Counted from the first letter of the stretch, positions 22,099-31,378 are shown. The stretch is DNA of 41,334 nucleotides from Komagataeibacter intermedius TF2 (GCF_000964425.1 NZ_BANF01000032.1:1-41334), one strand, 5' to 3'. The notes: a model not told the origin generated them from the sequence alone. Numbers and translations: made by a program.

Positions 22099-22776
22099 AT
22101 GGGACATAAAGTTAATCCGATCGGGCTGCGGCTCGGTATTAACCGGACATGGGACAGCCGCTGGTATGCTGATGCCGACTATGCGCGTCTGCTGCATGAT
22201 GACCTGAAGCTGCGGTCCTACCTGCGTCGCAAGCTGTCGGGCGCCGGCGTGTCCCGCGTGGTGATCGAACGCCCGGCCAAGAAGCCGCGCGTGACCATCT
22301 ACGCGGCGCGTCCGGGCGTGGTGATCGGCAAGAAAGGTCAGGACATCGATGTGCTGCGCAAGGATCTGGCCCGTATGGCCAAGACCGATGTCGCGCTGAA
22401 CATCGTCGAGATCCGCAAGCCGGAAATCGATGCGACGCTGGTGGCCGAGAACATCGCCCAGCAGCTGGAACGTCGTGTTGCCTTCCGTCGCGCCATGAAG
22501 CGTGCCGTGCAGTCCGCCATGCGTCTTGGTGCGCAGGGGATCCGGATCAACTGCTCGGGCCGTCTGGGCGGCGCGGAAATCGCGCGCGTTGAATGGTATC
22601 GTGAAGGCCGCGTGCCGCTGCATACGCTGCGTGCGGACATTGATTATGGTGTGGCGACCGCCAAGACGACCTATGGCACCTGTGGTGTGAAGGTCTGGAT
22701 CTTCAAGGGCGAGATTCTTGCCCATGATCCGCTGGCGCAGGACCGTCGCGCCGCCGAACAGGCCCCGCAGCGCTAA
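22099..22776 (+). CDS. rpsC: 30S ribosomal protein S3
   Basis: S3 (225 residues) forms part of the mRNA entry tunnel and its helicase activity. [25 protein letters not shown] is canonical. The KH domain motif ([20 protein letters not shown]) and the C-terminal block [41 protein letters not shown] are complete. It lies 3 bases after rplV. A 53-base gap precedes rplP. Confidence 0.99.
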   Translation: MGHKVNPIGLRLGINRTWDSRWYADADYARLLHDDLKLRSYLRRKLSGAGVSRVVIERPAKKPRVTIYAARPGVVIGKKGQDIDVLRKDLARMAKTDVALNIVEIRKPEIDATLVAENIAQQLERRVAFRRAMKRAVQSAMRLGAQGIRINCSGRLGGAEIARVEWYREGRVPLHTLRADIDYGVATAKTTYGTCGVKVWIFKGEILAHDPLAQDRRAAEQAPQR

Positions 22777-22829
22777 TTGCGGGGTCAAATGGACCTAGAT
22801 GCGCCAGGCGGCGCGTGAGGATTTAGAAA

Positions 22830-23246
22830 ATGCTTTCTCCCAAGCGGACAAAGTACCGCAAGGCCCACAAGGGGCGTATTCATGGGTTGGCCAAGGGTGG
22901 CACAACCCTGAATTTTGGGGCTTTTGGCCTGAAGGCTCTGCAGCCTGAACGGATCACTGCCCGTCAGATCGAAGCTGCCCGTCGTGCCATTACCCGCGCC
23001 ATGAAACGTGCCGGTCGTGTCTGGATTCGAATTTTCCCTGATCTTCCGGTCTCGACAAAGCCAGCAGAAGTGCGTATGGGGTCCGGCAAGGGGTCGCCTG
23101 AATATTGGGTGGCTCGTGTGAAACCGGGTCGAATCCTGTTCGAGATCGAAGGCGTGTCGCCGGAAGTCGCGCGTGAAGCGCTGGCTCTGGGTGCGGCGAA
23201 GCTGCCGATCAAGACCAAGTTCGTGACCCGTATCGGAGAGGCGTGA
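22830..23246 (+). CDS. rplP: 50S ribosomal protein L16
   Basis: L16 (138 residues) lies near the A-site tRNA elbow and is added late in 50S assembly. The start [19 protein letters not shown] is canonical and the [33 protein letters not shown] segment is complete, including the conserved Arg of the MGSGKG motif region. rpmC starts 1 base after the stop, so the two are translationally linked. Confidence 0.99.
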   Translation: MLSPKRTKYRKAHKGRIHGLAKGGTTLNFGAFGLKALQPERITARQIEAARRAITRAMKRAGRVWIRIFPDLPVSTKPAEVRMGSGKGSPEYWVARVKPGRILFEIEGVSPEVAREALALGAAKLPIKTKFVTRIGEA

Positions 23247-23247
23247 G

Positions 23248-23484
23248 ATGGCAAAGGCAACAAAGCCGGCCGATCTGCGTGCCAAGACTGTTGAAGAACT
23301 GGATACGCTTCTCGTCGATCTGAAGCGCGAGCAGTTCAATCTTCGGTTCCAGCATGCGACCGGTCAGACCGAGGGGCAGTCCCGCATGCGCGAGGTTCGT
23401 CGTGAAATCGCGCGTGTGAAGACTGTTGCAACCGAGGTTGTAAAGAAGAGTTCCGCTGGCCACGCGCCGGCCGTAAAGTCCTGA
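23248..23484 (+). CDS. rpmC: 50S ribosomal protein L29
   Basis: L29 (78 residues) is a small two-helix protein at the tunnel exit next to L23. The core [52 protein letters not shown] is typical. The last ~15 residues ([13 protein letters not shown]) are a lineage-type tail beyond the E. coli length (63). Confidence 0.97.
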   Translation: MAKATKPADLRAKTVEELDTLLVDLKREQFNLRFQHATGQTEGQSRMREVRREIARVKTVATEVVKKSSAGHAPAVKS

Positions 23485-23497
23485 AGGGAGACGGGCG

Positions 23498-23779
23498 ATG
23501 CCAAGGCGCGTCCTGACCGGACGGGTAACCAGCGATAAGATGGACAAGACCGTAACGGTTCTTGTCGATCGTCGTGTTATCCATCCGTTGTATAAGAAGT
23601 TCATTCGTCGCTCAAAAAAGTATGCGGCGCATGACGGCTTGAATGAATGCAAGGTGGGCGACACGGTGCGCATTGAAGAATGCAAGCCGATTTCCCGCCG
23701 CAAGACCTGGACTGTCGTTGTCCGGAATGGCCAGCCGCTCGCGGCTGCCGCCGGTGCCACGTCTGGTGCGCAGGCGTAA
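23498..23779 (+). CDS. rpsQ: 30S ribosomal protein S17
   Basis: S17 (93 residues) is an OB-fold primary 16S rRNA binder. [46 protein letters not shown] and [22 protein letters not shown] are conserved. The alanine-rich C-terminal tail ([12 protein letters not shown]-like) is not conserved in distant species. The 13-base spacer carries AAGGGAGA as ribosome site. Confidence 0.98.
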   Translation: MPRRVLTGRVTSDKMDKTVTVLVDRRVIHPLYKKFIRRSKKYAAHDGLNECKVGDTVRIEECKPISRRKTWTVVVRNGQPLAAAAGATSGAQA

Positions 23780-23794
23780 AGAAGGGCATAGACC

Positions 23795-24163
23795 ATGATC
23801 CATCCCGAGACCAACCTTGACGTGGCCGACAATTCCGGTGCCCGTCAGGTGCAGTGCATCAAGGTGCTGGGCGGTTCCAAGCGGAAGACTGCCTCGGTCG
23901 GCGACGTGATTGTCGTGTCCGTCAAGGAAGCCATTCCCCGCGGCAAGGTCAAGAAGGGCGACGTGCACCAGGCGGTGATCGTCCGTACCTCTTACCCCGT
24001 ACGTCGCGCCGATGGCAGCGCCATCCGCTTCGACCGCAACGCGGCCGTGCTGATCAACAAGCAGCAGGAGCCGATTGGCACCCGTATCTTTGGCCCGGTC
24101 GTGCGCGAGCTGCGTGCGCGCAAGTTCATGAAGATCATCTCGCTGGCACCGGAGGTGCTGTAA
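23795..24163 (+). CDS. rplN: 50S ribosomal protein L14
   Basis: L14 (122 residues) lies at the subunit interface and pairs with L19; it is also the target of the silencing factor Rsf[32 protein letters not shown] is canonical apart from the usual variation at residues 2-6. The end [13 protein letters not shown] is normal. The stop overlaps the rplX start by one base (TAATG). Confidence 0.99.
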   Translation: MIHPETNLDVADNSGARQVQCIKVLGGSKRKTASVGDVIVVSVKEAIPRGKVKKGDVHQAVIVRTSYPVRRADGSAIRFDRNAAVLINKQQEPIGTRIFGPVVRELRARKFMKIISLAPEVL

Positions 24164-24483
24164 TGGCTGCTCGTATCAAGAAGGGTGATCAGGTTCTGGT
24201 CACCACCGGCGGTTCCAAGGGAACCCGTGGCGAGGTTGTTACAGTCCTGCCCGCAGCCAACAAGGCTGTCGTGCGCGGCGTGGCGATTGCAAAGCGTCAC
24301 ACCCGTCCTTCCCGCATGGGTGAGCAGGGCGGCATTGTCCAGAAGGAAATGCCGGTTCACCTGTCCAACCTGAAGCTGATCGATCCTAAGAGCGGTGACC
24401 CGACGAAGGTCGGCTTCCGTGTTCTGGAAGATGGTCGCAAGGTTCGTGTCGCCAAGGCGACCGGCGAAGTTATCGAAGGCTGA
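24163..24483 (+). CDS. rplX: 50S ribosomal protein L24
   Basis: L24 (106 residues) starts 50S assembly and lies at the tunnel exit. The start [25 protein letters not shown] at 24163 overlaps the rplN stop (TAATG). The open frame extends further upstream but only as an overlap with rplN. The KOW motif ([24 protein letters not shown]) and the VKRHTRPS-like segment ([19 protein letters not shown]) are present. Length equals the E. coli protein within two residues. Confidence 0.98.
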   Translation: MAARIKKGDQVLVTTGGSKGTRGEVVTVLPAANKAVVRGVAIAKRHTRPSRMGEQGGIVQKEMPVHLSNLKLIDPKSGDPTKVGFRVLEDGRKVRVAKATGEVIEG

Positions 24484-24493
24484 GGAGGCGGGT

Positions 24494-25063
24494 ATGTCTG
24501 AAGTGAAAGAAGCCCGTCCTGTGCCGCGCATGCAGAAGCGCTACCAGGATGAGATGCGCGCGAAGCTGCGTGAGCAGTTCGGGTACAAGAACGAGATGCA
24601 GGTTCCGCGTCTTGAGAAGATTGTCCTGAACATGGGCGTGGGTGAAGCTGCCGGCGATCAGAAGAAGCTGGACGCGGCCGTCAAGGAAATGACCCTGATC
24701 GCAGGTCAGAAGCCGGTCAAGACCGTGGCCAAGAAGGCCATCGCCGGTTTCAAGATCCGTGAAGGGCTGCCGATCGGGTGCAAGGTGACACTGCGTCGTG
24801 CGCAGATGTTCGAGTTCCTGGATCGTTTCGTGACGATCGCCCTGCCACGCGTGCGTGATTTCCGCGGGCTGCCGGCGAACAAGGGTTTCGACGGTCGTGG
24901 CAACTTTGCGATGGGCCTGAAGGAACAGATTGTCTTCCCGGAAATCGAATACGACAAGGTTGACGAAATCCGTGGCATGGACATCATCTTCGTGACCACC
25001 GCGAAGACGGATGCGGAAGCAAAGGCTCTGCTCAAGGCGTTTGATCTGCCCTTCGCTGCATAA
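24494..25063 (+). CDS. rplE: 50S ribosomal protein L5
   Basis: L5 (189 residues) binds 5S rRNA and forms an inter-subunit bridge. The start at 24494 is chosen because a strong GAGGAGG (24482-24488) precedes it and the N-terminus ([25 protein letters not shown]) fits; upstream codons overlap rpl[60 protein letters not shown] is fully conserved. The first ~10 residues extend beyond the E. coli form. Confidence 0.97.
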   Translation: MSEVKEARPVPRMQKRYQDEMRAKLREQFGYKNEMQVPRLEKIVLNMGVGEAAGDQKKLDAAVKEMTLIAGQKPVKTVAKKAIAGFKIREGLPIGCKVTLRRAQMFEFLDRFVTIALPRVRDFRGLPANKGFDGRGNFAMGLKEQIVFPEIEYDKVDEIRGMDIIFVTTAKTDAEAKALLKAFDLPFAA

Positions 25064-25169
25064 AAATGTAGCGAAAGGGCTTCCGTCTGAAGTCCAGAAG
25101 ACCTAATACACACGTTGTTTGGAAAACCGTTGGGAATGGCCCGACAGGTTCCGGAGGGTAAAACAAGGC

Positions 25170-25475
25170 ATGGCCAAAATTTCCGCCGTTAACCGGAATG
25201 TCAAGCGCGAGCGCATGGCAAACCGGGACCGGGCTAAGCGGACTGCACTGAAGAACATCATCATGGACCGGTCTCTGCCGGTTGAAGATCGCTTCGATGC
25301 ATCGCTCAAGCTTGCTGAACTTCCTCGCAATGGTTCGCGCGTCCGCGTGCGTCTGCGCTGCAAGTTGACGGGGCGTCCTCGCGCCAATTACAGAAAGTTC
25401 GAACTCTGCCGTATCGCCCTGCGCGACCTGGCCTCTAATGGTCAGATCCCGGGCATGGTCAAATCGAGCTGGTAA
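25170..25475 (+). CDS. rpsN: 30S ribosomal protein S14 (zinc-free form)
   Basis: S14 (101 residues) lies in the 30S head near S3 and S10. The start [20 protein letters not shown] at 25170 is preceded by AAGG; a further in-frame ATG at 25119 would add 17 unconserved residues. The length and lack of CxxC pairs identify the zinc-independent form. [34 protein letters not shown] is the conserved end. The 106 bases before it, after rplE, show no other feature. Confidence 0.98.
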   Translation: MAKISAVNRNVKRERMANRDRAKRTALKNIIMDRSLPVEDRFDASLKLAELPRNGSRVRVRLRCKLTGRPRANYRKFELCRIALRDLASNGQIPGMVKSSW

Positions 25476-25487
25476 GGGCAGGGAACG

Positions 25488-25886
25488 ATGTCACTTTCTG
25501 ATCCTTTGGGTGATCTGCTCACCCGGATCCGCAATGCGCAGCGTGCACGGCATGCTGCATGCGTGGCGCCGGCTTCCAAGCTGCGCGCCAGTGTTCTCGA
25601 GGCCCTGCGCCGCGAGGGATATATCCGTGGTTTTTCCCGCGAGGAACTGCGTAAAGGTGTGGCCCAGCTGCGCATCGAGCTGAAGTATCTCGATGGTGAG
25701 CCGGTCATCAAAGAAATTCACCGTGTGTCCAAGCCGGGACGCCGCGTCTATTCCAAGATCAAGGAACTGCCGCGTGTGTATGCCGGGCTGGGCGTGTCGA
25801 TCCTGTCGACGCCGCGCGGTGTTCTGTCCGACGCGGAGGCCCGCGCTGCCAATGTTGGCGGTGAAGTCCTCTGTCGTGTATTCTAA
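25488..25886 (+). CDS. rpsH: 30S ribosomal protein S8
   Basis: S8 (132 residues) is a primary binder of the 16S central domain. In E. coli it represses the spc operon by binding at rplE. MSLSDPLGDLLTRIRNAQRARHAACVAPASKLRASVLEALRREGYIRGF is typical. The end (VSILSTPRGVLSDAEARAANVGGEVLCRVF) carries the STP.G...AR...GGE.LC signature with a GV where many species have GIMT. Ribosome site AGGGAA precedes it. Confidence 0.98.
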   Translation: MSLSDPLGDLLTRIRNAQRARHAACVAPASKLRASVLEALRREGYIRGFSREELRKGVAQLRIELKYLDGEPVIKEIHRVSKPGRRVYSKIKELPRVYAGLGVSILSTPRGVLSDAEARAANVGGEVLCRVF

Positions 25887-25896
25887 GGAGGGATAA

Positions 25897-26430
25897 ATGT
25901 CGCGAGTGGGCAAATATCCCGTCGAATTACCGTCGGGCGTTCAGGTTTCCATTGCTGACGGTGTGCTGACGGCAAAAGGCAAGCTGGGTGAACTCAGGCT
26001 GCCGCTGTCCAGCCACGTCTCGGTTGATGTTGCGGATGGCAAGGTTGCCGTCAAGCCGGTCGATACCCAGGCACAGGCCCGCATGATGTGGGGAACAACC
26101 CGTTCCCTGATCGCGGGTATGGTCAAGGGCGTGTCCGAAGGGTTTTCCAAGACGCTGGAAATCTCCGGGACAGGTTATCGTGCCGCGGTGCAGGGGAAGA
26201 ACCTGGTCATGAACCTCGGTTATTCGCATGACATCGTCTATGCGATTCCCGAAGGGATCAAGATCACGACCCCACGTCCCACGGCGGTCACGGTCGAAGG
26301 TATTGACAAGCAGCGGGTTGGTCAGGTCGCACTGGACATTCGCAGCTTCCGCAAGCCCGAGCCCTACAAGGGCAAGGGTGTCCGTTATGAAACGGAAACC
26401 ATCCGTCGCAAGGAAGGTAAGAAGAAATAA
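25897..26430 (+). CDS. rplF: 50S ribosomal protein L6
   Basis: L6 (177 residues) lies near the sarcin-ricin loop and the factor-binding site. [33 protein letters not shown] and the C-terminal signature [40 protein letters not shown] are complete. The ribosome site AAGGAGGG (25885-25892) is near-perfect and overlaps the rpsH stop. The stop overlaps the rplR start by one base. Confidence 0.99.
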   Translation: MSRVGKYPVELPSGVQVSIADGVLTAKGKLGELRLPLSSHVSVDVADGKVAVKPVDTQAQARMMWGTTRSLIAGMVKGVSEGFSKTLEISGTGYRAAVQGKNLVMNLGYSHDIVYAIPEGIKITTPRPTAVTVEGIDKQRVGQVALDIRSFRKPEPYKGKGVRYETETIRRKEGKKK

Positions 26431-26792
26431 TGAGCACGCAGAAGGATCTGCGGGAACGGCGGCGTCAGCGCCTGCGTTTCCAGCTTCGCCGCAAGAGCGG
26501 TGGTCGTCCGCGTCTGTCGGTGTTCCGTTCGGGCAAGAACATCTACGCGCAGGTGATCGACGATGCCGCTGGCCGGACCCTTGCCGCAGCATCAAGCCTG
26601 GACAAGGACCTGCGTACGACCCTCAAGGGTGGTACGGACGTCAAGGCAGCGGGCGCAGTCGGCAAGCTTCTGGCGGAGCGTGCGGTGGCTGCAGGTGTGT
26701 CGAAGGTCGTTTTCGACCGCGGCGCGTATCTCTATCATGGGCGTATCAAGGCCCTGGCGGAGGCTGCCCGTGAGGGCGGTCTCTCGTTCTGA
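26430..26792 (+). CDS. rplR: 50S ribosomal protein L18
   Basis: L18 (120 residues) binds 5S rRNA together with L5. [52 protein letters not shown] and [34 protein letters not shown] are conserved. The ATG overlaps the rplF stop (TAATG), so translation is coupled. Length is normal. Confidence 0.99.
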   Translation: MSTQKDLRERRRQRLRFQLRRKSGGRPRLSVFRSGKNIYAQVIDDAAGRTLAAASSLDKDLRTTLKGGTDVKAAGAVGKLLAERAVAAGVSKVVFDRGAYLYHGRIKALAEAAREGGLSF

Positions 26793-26809
26793 CGAAAGGG
26801 TCACGCATA

Positions 26810-27388
26810 ATGGCACGTGAACCGAGAGAAGGCGGCCGGGGTGGTCGCGATCGCGACCGCGAAGGCGATGATCTGGTCGACAAGCTGGTCACGATCAACC
26901 GCGTTGCGAAGGTGGTAAAGGGCGGTCGTCGCTTTGCATTCGCAGCCCTGGTTGTTGTTGGTGACCAGAAGGGTCGTGTCGGGTTCGGCGCGGGTAAGGC
27001 CCGTGAAGTTCCCGAGGCGATCCGCAAGGCAACCGACCGCGCCAAGCGGACGATGATCCGCGTTCCCATGAAGGAAGGCCGTACGCTGCATCACGATGTG
27101 GCTGGTCACTTCGGTGCGGGCAAGGTTGTTCTGCGTTCCGCTGATGCGGGCACGGGCATCATTGCCGGTGGTCCGATGCGCGCAGTGTTTGAAAGCCTGG
27201 GCATCAATGACGTGGTGGCGAAGTCCCTCGGGACCCGGAACCCGCATAACATGGTCAAGGCAACGTTTGCCGCGCTGGAGCGTTGCGCCAGCCCGCGTTC
27301 GGTTGCCAACCGCCGTGGCAAGAAGGTTTCGGACATTCTGGGGCGCCGTGAGGCTGCGGTAACGACGGAGGCTACGGCCGATGTCTGA
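26810..27388 (+). CDS. rpsE: 30S ribosomal protein S5
   Basis: S5 (192 residues) forms part of the mRNA entry site and affects decoding accuracy. The dsRNA-binding fold ([53 protein letters not shown]) and the second domain ([31 protein letters not shown]) are intact. The first ~20 residues are a Gly/Arg/Asp-rich extension ([19 protein letters not shown]). The end overlaps rpmD by 8 bases. Confidence 0.98.
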   Translation: MAREPREGGRGGRDRDREGDDLVDKLVTINRVAKVVKGGRRFAFAALVVVGDQKGRVGFGAGKAREVPEAIRKATDRAKRTMIRVPMKEGRTLHHDVAGHFGAGKVVLRSADAGTGIIAGGPMRAVFESLGINDVVAKSLGTRNPHNMVKATFAALERCASPRSVANRRGKKVSDILGRREAAVTTEATADV

Positions 27389-27569
27389 TACCAAGGCAAA
27401 AGTGCGCGTCACCCAGGTGCATTCCGGGAACGGACAGAAGCCGGGTCAGCAGGCTACGCTGATCGGCCTGGGCCTGAACAAGATTGGTCGTACGCGCGAG
27501 CTGGAGGATACCCCTTCGGTTCGCGGTATGATCCGCAAGGTGTCCCACCTGATCAAGGTGGAGGATTGA
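27381..27569 (+). CDS. rpmD: 50S ribosomal protein L30
   Basis: L30 (62 residues) is a small bacterial-type protein: [58 protein letters not shown]. It overlaps rpsE by 8 bases, and the GGAGG in the rpsE tail (27366-27370) serves as ribosome site. It is followed after 1 base by rplO. The family is sometimes absent in bacteria; here it is intact. Confidence 0.97.
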   Translation: MSDTKAKVRVTQVHSGNGQKPGQQATLIGLGLNKIGRTRELEDTPSVRGMIRKVSHLIKVED

Positions 27570-27570
27570 G

Positions 27571-28059
27571 ATGAACCTGAACGAACTTCGTGACAACGAA
27601 GGCGCGCGCTATACCAAGAAGCGTCTTGGTCGCGGCATCGGCTCTGGCAAGGGCAAGACGTCGGGCAAGGGTGTGAAGGGTCAGAAGGCGCGTTCCGGTG
27701 TGTCCCTGAACGGTTTTGAAGGCGGCCAGCTGCCGATCTACCGTCGTCTGCCCAAGCGTGGATTCAAGAACATCTTCCGCAAGGAATATGCGATCGTGAA
27801 TCTGGGTGCGCTGGACAAGGCGATCGCGGCAGGCAAGGTCGATGCCAAGGCTGTGGTGACGGAAGAAGCCCTGACCAAGGCTGGTCTAGCCGGTTCCGGC
27901 CGTTTCGCCGGTATCCGCCTTCTGGCGGACGGTGAACTGACGCATGCCGTCACAATTGAAGTGTCGGGTGCTTCGGCTGGTGCCATCGCCGCTGTCGAAA
28001 AGGCGGGCGGAAAGGTGCAGGTCAAGGCGCAGAAGCAGCAGGCTCCTGCCGCGGAATGA
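27571..28059 (+). CDS. rplO: 50S ribosomal protein L15
   Basis: L15 (162 residues) organises 23S rRNA late in assembly. [65 protein letters not shown] is the typical glycine-rich N-terminal half. The C-terminal signature ([17 protein letters not shown]) is present. The tail [11 protein letters not shown] is variable. It is the last gene before a strong terminator-like structure that separates it from secY. Confidence 0.98.
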   Translation: MNLNELRDNEGARYTKKRLGRGIGSGKGKTSGKGVKGQKARSGVSLNGFEGGQLPIYRRLPKRGFKNIFRKEYAIVNLGALDKAIAAGKVDAKAVVTEEALTKAGLAGSGRFAGIRLLADGELTHAVTIEVSGASAGAIAAVEKAGGKVQVKAQKQQAPAAE

Positions 28060-28096
28060 CCGGTCCCGGGAACAGGCACGTTCTGTACCCGGAGCA

Positions 28097-28161
28097 TAAT
28101 AAAAGCGATGCTGCTTGCACTCGGCGGGCGCATCGCTTTATTACTTTTTGCGGTTTTTTTT
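28097..28161 (+). terminator. Strong intrinsic terminator between rplO and secY
   Basis: The inverted repeat TAATAAA-A-GCGATG (28097-28110) / CATCGCTTTATTA (28131-28143) forms 13 base pairs with one bulged A and a 20-base loop. It is followed by TTTTT and, after GCGG's first bases, a run of eight T. It has all features of a rho-independent terminator inside a block that is usually co-transcribed, so it may limit secY-adk expression. Confidence 0.75.
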
Positions 28162-28167
28162 ATCATG

Positions 28168-28197
28168 ACAGCGTCCCGCCTCCAGCGGTGGCGCTGT
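28168..28197 (+). promoter_or_regulatory. Hairpin upstream of secY
   Basis: ACAGCG (28168-28173) pairs with CGCTGT (28192-28197), enclosing a second stem CCGC/GCGG with a 5-base loop. It lies between the terminator and the secY ribosome site (GAAAGGA). It may shape secY translation; no promoter with good boxes is visible in this gap. Confidence 0.4.
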
Positions 28198-28217
28198 TCT
28201 TGTGAAAGGATGGGCGC

Positions 28218-29567
28218 ATGGCCTCCGCGGCCGAACAGTTGGCTGCCAATCTGAATTTCAATTCCTTTGCCAATGCAACGGAGCTGAAAAAGCGTATCTG
28301 GTTCACGCTGGGTGCGCTGATCGTATATCGGATTGGCACCTATATCCCCGTTCCTGGCGTCGATGCGACGGTGATGGGGCAGCTTCTGGCCCGGCATCAG
28401 GGCGGGATTCTGGGCATGTTCGATATGTTTACCGGTGGTGCGCTGGGGCGTATGACCGTGTTTGCACTGAACATCATGCCCTATATCAGTGCCTCGATCA
28501 TCGTACAGCTCATGTCGGCAGCAATCCCTTCCCTTGAGGCTCTCAAGAAAGAAGGGGAAGGCGGACGCCGCAAGCTGAACGAATACACCCGTTACCTGAC
28601 GGTCGTGATTGCGCTGTTCCAGGCGTATGGTATCGCCATCGGGCTGGAGAACATGCATACCGAGGCCGGATCTGCGGTTGTCTCTCCCGGCCTGTTCTTC
28701 ATCGTGTCATGTGTGCTGACCCTTGTGGGCGGAACCATGTTCCTGATGTGGCTGGGTGAACAGATCACGTCGCGGGGGGTCGGGAATGGTATCTCGCTGA
28801 TCATCTTTGCCGGTATCGTGGCAAACCTGCCCAATGCACTGGCCAGCCTGTTCCAGCTTGGCTACACGGGCGCGCTTTCGCCGTTCTTCGTGCTGGTCTT
28901 CCTGGTGCTGGCGGCGGTGACGATCGCCTTCATCGTATTCATGGAACTGGCGCAGCGGCGCGTGGTGATCCAGTACCCCAAGCGACAGGTCGGTCAGCGA
29001 ATGTTCGGGGGTGATTCGACCCATATGCCGCTGAAGGTGAATACGGCGGGCTCGATTCCGCCCATCTTTGCGTCCTCCGTGCTGCTTATTCCCGTTACGA
29101 TTGCCGGATTCGTCAACAACAGCTCCATGCCGGGCTGGCTCTCCTTCCTGGGACAGGAACTGGGGCAGGGACAGCCGCTGTACATGCTGTTCTATGCGGC
29201 GATGATCGTCTTCTTCTCCTATTTCTATGCGGCGGTTACCTTCAACCCGCAGGAAACAGCGGAGAACCTGCGCAAGCAGGGGGGGTTTGTACCGGGTATC
29301 CGTCCGGGGGCGAATACCGCTGCTTTCTTTGACCGGATCCTGACGCGCATCACGACCATTGGCGCGCTTTATCTTGTCGCGGTCTGCCTGTTGCCGCAGA
29401 TCCTGATCAGCCATTACAACGTGCCTTTCTATTTTGGTGGCACGAGTCTGATCATTATCGTGACGGTGACGATCGATACGGTGACGCAGGTGCAGTCGCA
29501 TCTGGTCGCGCACCAGTATCAGGGACTTATGCGCCGGGGACGGGGCAGAAAGGGCAGAATGCGGTGA
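28218..29567 (+). CDS. secY: Protein translocase subunit SecY
   Basis: SecY (449 residues) is the channel of the Sec translocon in the inner membrane. The N-terminus LAANLNFNSFANATELKKRIWFTLGALIVYRIGTYIPVPG leads to TM1, and ten hydrophobic helices follow. The plug region, the GVGNGISLIIFAGIVANLP motif and the RRVVIQYPKRQVG cytoplasmic loop are conserved, as is the FNPQETAENLRKQGGFVPGIRPG loop that contacts SecA or the ribosome. The end (GLMRRGRGRKGRMR) is basic. The stop overlaps the adk GTG start (GTGA). secE and secG are not in the window. Confidence 0.99.
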   Translation: MASAAEQLAANLNFNSFANATELKKRIWFTLGALIVYRIGTYIPVPGVDATVMGQLLARHQGGILGMFDMFTGGALGRMTVFALNIMPYISASIIVQLMSAAIPSLEALKKEGEGGRRKLNEYTRYLTVVIALFQAYGIAIGLENMHTEAGSAVVSPGLFFIVSCVLTLVGGTMFLMWLGEQITSRGVGNGISLIIFAGIVANLPNALASLFQLGYTGALSPFFVLVFLVLAAVTIAFIVFMELAQRRVVIQYPKRQVGQRMFGGDSTHMPLKVNTAGSIPPIFASSVLLIPVTIAGFVNNSSMPGWLSFLGQELGQGQPLYMLFYAAMIVFFSYFYAAVTFNPQETAENLRKQGGFVPGIRPGANTAAFFDRILTRITTIGALYLVAVCLLPQILISHYNVPFYFGGTSLIIIVTVTIDTVTQVQSHLVAHQYQGLMRRGRGRKGRMR

Positions 29568-30223
29568 ATATTATCTTTCTTGGTCCGCCGGGTGCCGGTA
29601 AGGGCACCCAGTCAAAGCGGCTGGAAGAACGGTATGGAATCGCCCAGATCTCGACGGGTGACATGCTGCGGGCGGAAGTCGCGGCGGGAAGCCCGCTGGG
29701 ACAGAAGGTCAAGACCATCATGGCAGAAGGCGGGCTTGTGCCGGATGACCTGATCATCGCCATGATTGAAAACCGCATCCGCCAGCCTGATTGTGCGAAG
29801 GGGTTCATCCTGGATGGGTTCCCGCGCACGCGGGCGCAGGCAGGGGCGCTGGACCAGATGCTGACACGCAGTGGCCAGCATATCGACGCCGTGCTGCTGC
29901 TGGATGTGGATGAGAACGCTCTGGCGGACCGTATTGCGGGTCGTTACACCTGCGCAAAATGTGGCGCGGGATATAACGATCTGTTCAGGAAGCCGAAGGT
30001 GGCAGGCACATGTGATGTCTGTGGCGGGCATGAGTTCATTCGCCGGGAAGATGACCGGCGGGACACCGTGGCAGCACGCCTGAAGGCCTACCGCGAACAG
30101 ACCGCGCCGATCCTCCCGTATTACGAGGAAAAGAAGCGGCTGTACCGTATTGACGGGATGGCGGATATCGATGCAGTGACCAAGGAAGTCTTCGCTGTTA
30201 TCGATCGTATCACGAAGAAGTGA
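29564..30223 (+). CDS. adk: Adenylate kinase, zinc-type LID
   Basis: This enzyme (219 residues) converts ATP + AMP to two ADP and keeps adenylate pools balanced. The Walker A motif GPPGAGKGT lies at residues 7-15, the AMP-binding STGDMLR at 30-36, and FILDGFPRT at 81-89. The LID carries four cysteines (Cys130, Cys133, Cys150, Cys153), the zinc-binding form known from Gram-positives and several alphaproteobacteria, unlike the E. coli hydrogen-bond network. The start is GTG at 29564, overlapping the secY stop. The secY-adk pair is a common arrangement. Confidence 0.98.
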   Translation: MNIIFLGPPGAGKGTQSKRLEERYGIAQISTGDMLRAEVAAGSPLGQKVKTIMAEGGLVPDDLIIAMIENRIRQPDCAKGFILDGFPRTRAQAGALDQMLTRSGQHIDAVLLLDVDENALADRIAGRYTCAKCGAGYNDLFRKPKVAGTCDVCGGHEFIRREDDRRDTVAARLKAYREQTAPILPYYEEKKRLYRIDGMADIDAVTKEVFAVIDRITKK

Positions 30224-30233
30224 TGCAAAATAA

Positions 30234-30261
30234 TTGACTCGCATGGGGGCAGCAGTATATT
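30234..30261 (+). promoter_or_regulatory. Sigma70 promoter of the alpha operon (rpsM)
   Basis: TTGACT (30234-30239), a 16-base spacer and TATATT (30256-30261) form a near-consensus promoter just after adk. It is followed directly by GCGCGCCCTC, the same GC-rich start region as at the rplK and rpsL promoters. It is the best promoter match in the window. Confidence 0.75.
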
Positions 30262-30344
30262 GCGCGCCCTCAAGGTATGAGCGTCGTATGAGTCGGCCAT
30301 GATGGCGCGGCTCGTATGGCCGGAATGAATGATGATGGGGTTGG

Positions 30345-30438
30345 CCGGTTTTGAAACCGGTATGTTCACGGCGCTCCTGCCAATCGGGCAGGTGGTGTGA
30401 AGCAGCCCTGCCTGATAGTTAGTGCCCTGAAACAGGGC
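30345..30438 (+). promoter_or_regulatory. Three hairpins in the rpsM leader
   Basis: The 233-base gap between adk and rpsM contains the promoter and then a leader of about 190 bases. It holds CCGGTT/AACCGG (30345-30360), CCTGCC/GGCAGG (30376-30392) and GCCCTG/CAGGGC (30424-30438). The last is 4 bases before the ribosome site GAGGAG. In E. coli S4 binds the rpsM leader as a pseudoknot, but rpsD is not in this cluster, so control here may differ. Confidence 0.5.
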
Positions 30439-30456
30439 GGACGAGGAGTAAGTGGC

Positions 30457-30834
30457 GTGGCACGTATTGCCGGCGTGAACATCCCAACCAACAAACGGGT
30501 CACCATTGGCCTGCGTTATATCTATGGTATCGGGGCTACCAAGGCCCAGGCGATCTGCGACCAGCTGGAAATCCCGGCTGAGCGGCGCGTGAACGAGCTG
30601 TCTGATGACGAGATCGGCAAGATCCGTGAACTGATCGACAGCAAGTATCGCGTGGAAGGTGATCTGCGCCGCGAAGTGGCGATGAACATCAAGCGTCTGA
30701 TGGACCTTGGCTGCTACCGTGGTCTGCGTCACCGGCGTGGACTGCCTGTCCATGGTCAGCGGACTCATACCAACGCCCGTACCCGCAAGGGTAAGGCCGT
30801 GGCTATTGCGGGCAAGAAGAAGGCGACCCGCTAA
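30457..30834 (+). CDS. rpsM: 30S ribosomal protein S13
   Basis: S13 (125 residues) lies in the 30S head and contacts P-site tRNA and L5. The start is GTG at 30457 with GAGGAG at 30443-30448. An ATG further up (30397) would prepend 20 unconserved residues overlapping the leader hairpins and is rejected. [25 protein letters not shown] and the C-terminal [35 protein letters not shown] are canonical. Confidence 0.98.
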   Translation: MARIAGVNIPTNKRVTIGLRYIYGIGATKAQAICDQLEIPAERRVNELSDDEIGKIRELIDSKYRVEGDLRREVAMNIKRLMDLGCYRGLRHRRGLPVHGQRTHTNARTRKGKAVAIAGKKKATR

Positions 30835-30911
30835 TCAGCGGATTGTCCGGTATGTAAGCATGGTGGCCGCCCGCCCCATGCGCCGTTTGAACTGACAGGA
30901 TCGAGAAAACT

Positions 30912-31304
30912 ATGGCGAAAGCTGCGGCTCCGCGTATTCGCAAGAAAGAGCGGAAAAACATCATTTCCGGTGTGGCGCATGTGCTGTCCACCTTCAACAA
31001 CACCATGATCACCATTTCGGATGCGCAGGGCAATGCAATTGCCTGGTCGTCCGCTGGTGCCCAGGGCTTCAAGGGATCGCGCAAGTCCACGCCGTATGCG
31101 GCGCAGGTTGCCGCCGAGGATGCGGGCCGCAAGGCACGTGAACACGGCATGGAAACGCTGGAAATCGAGGTTTCCGGTCCGGGGTCGGGGCGTGAAAGCG
31201 CACTTCGCGCCCTGCAGGCAGTCGGTTTCTCGATCACGGCCATCCGTGACATGACGCCGGTTCCGCACAACGGCTGCCGTCCGCGCAAGCGTCGTCGCGT
31301 CTGA
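30912..31304 (+). CDS. rpsK: 30S ribosomal protein S11
   Basis: S11 (130 residues) lies on the 30S platform near the E site. [64 protein letters not shown] is typical and the end [15 protein letters not shown] is the family signature. It is 77 bases after rpsM. rpsD, next in E. coli, is absent here, as in many alphaproteobacteria; rpoA follows after a gap with two tandem hairpins. Confidence 0.99.
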   Translation: MAKAAAPRIRKKERKNIISGVAHVLSTFNNTMITISDAQGNAIAWSSAGAQGFKGSRKSTPYAAQVAAEDAGRKAREHGMETLEIEVSGPGSGRESALRALQAVGFSITAIRDMTPVPHNGCRPRKRRRV

Positions 31305-31325
31305 ACCGCATTCTGCTTAGTCGTA

Positions 31326-31378
31326 TTCCCCCGCATGCGGGGGAAGATTGTCATTCCGGTACCCCCGTGCGGGGTACC
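31326..31378 (+). promoter_or_regulatory. Two tandem hairpins between rpsK and rpoA
   Basis: A perfect 20-base palindrome (31326-31345, core CCCCCGCATGCGGGGG) is followed 12 bases later by a perfect 8-bp stem GGTACCCC/GGGGTACC with a 5-base loop (31358-31378). Both lie in the 121-base gap, before the rpoA ribosome site. They lack U tracts. They may be RNA processing or attenuation elements, or DNA operator sites. Confidence 0.5.

Noticed and set aside
25170-25475. Second, zinc-type S14 paralogue
   Set aside because: Only the 101-residue zinc-free form is present; no CxxC-containing short copy is seen in the window.
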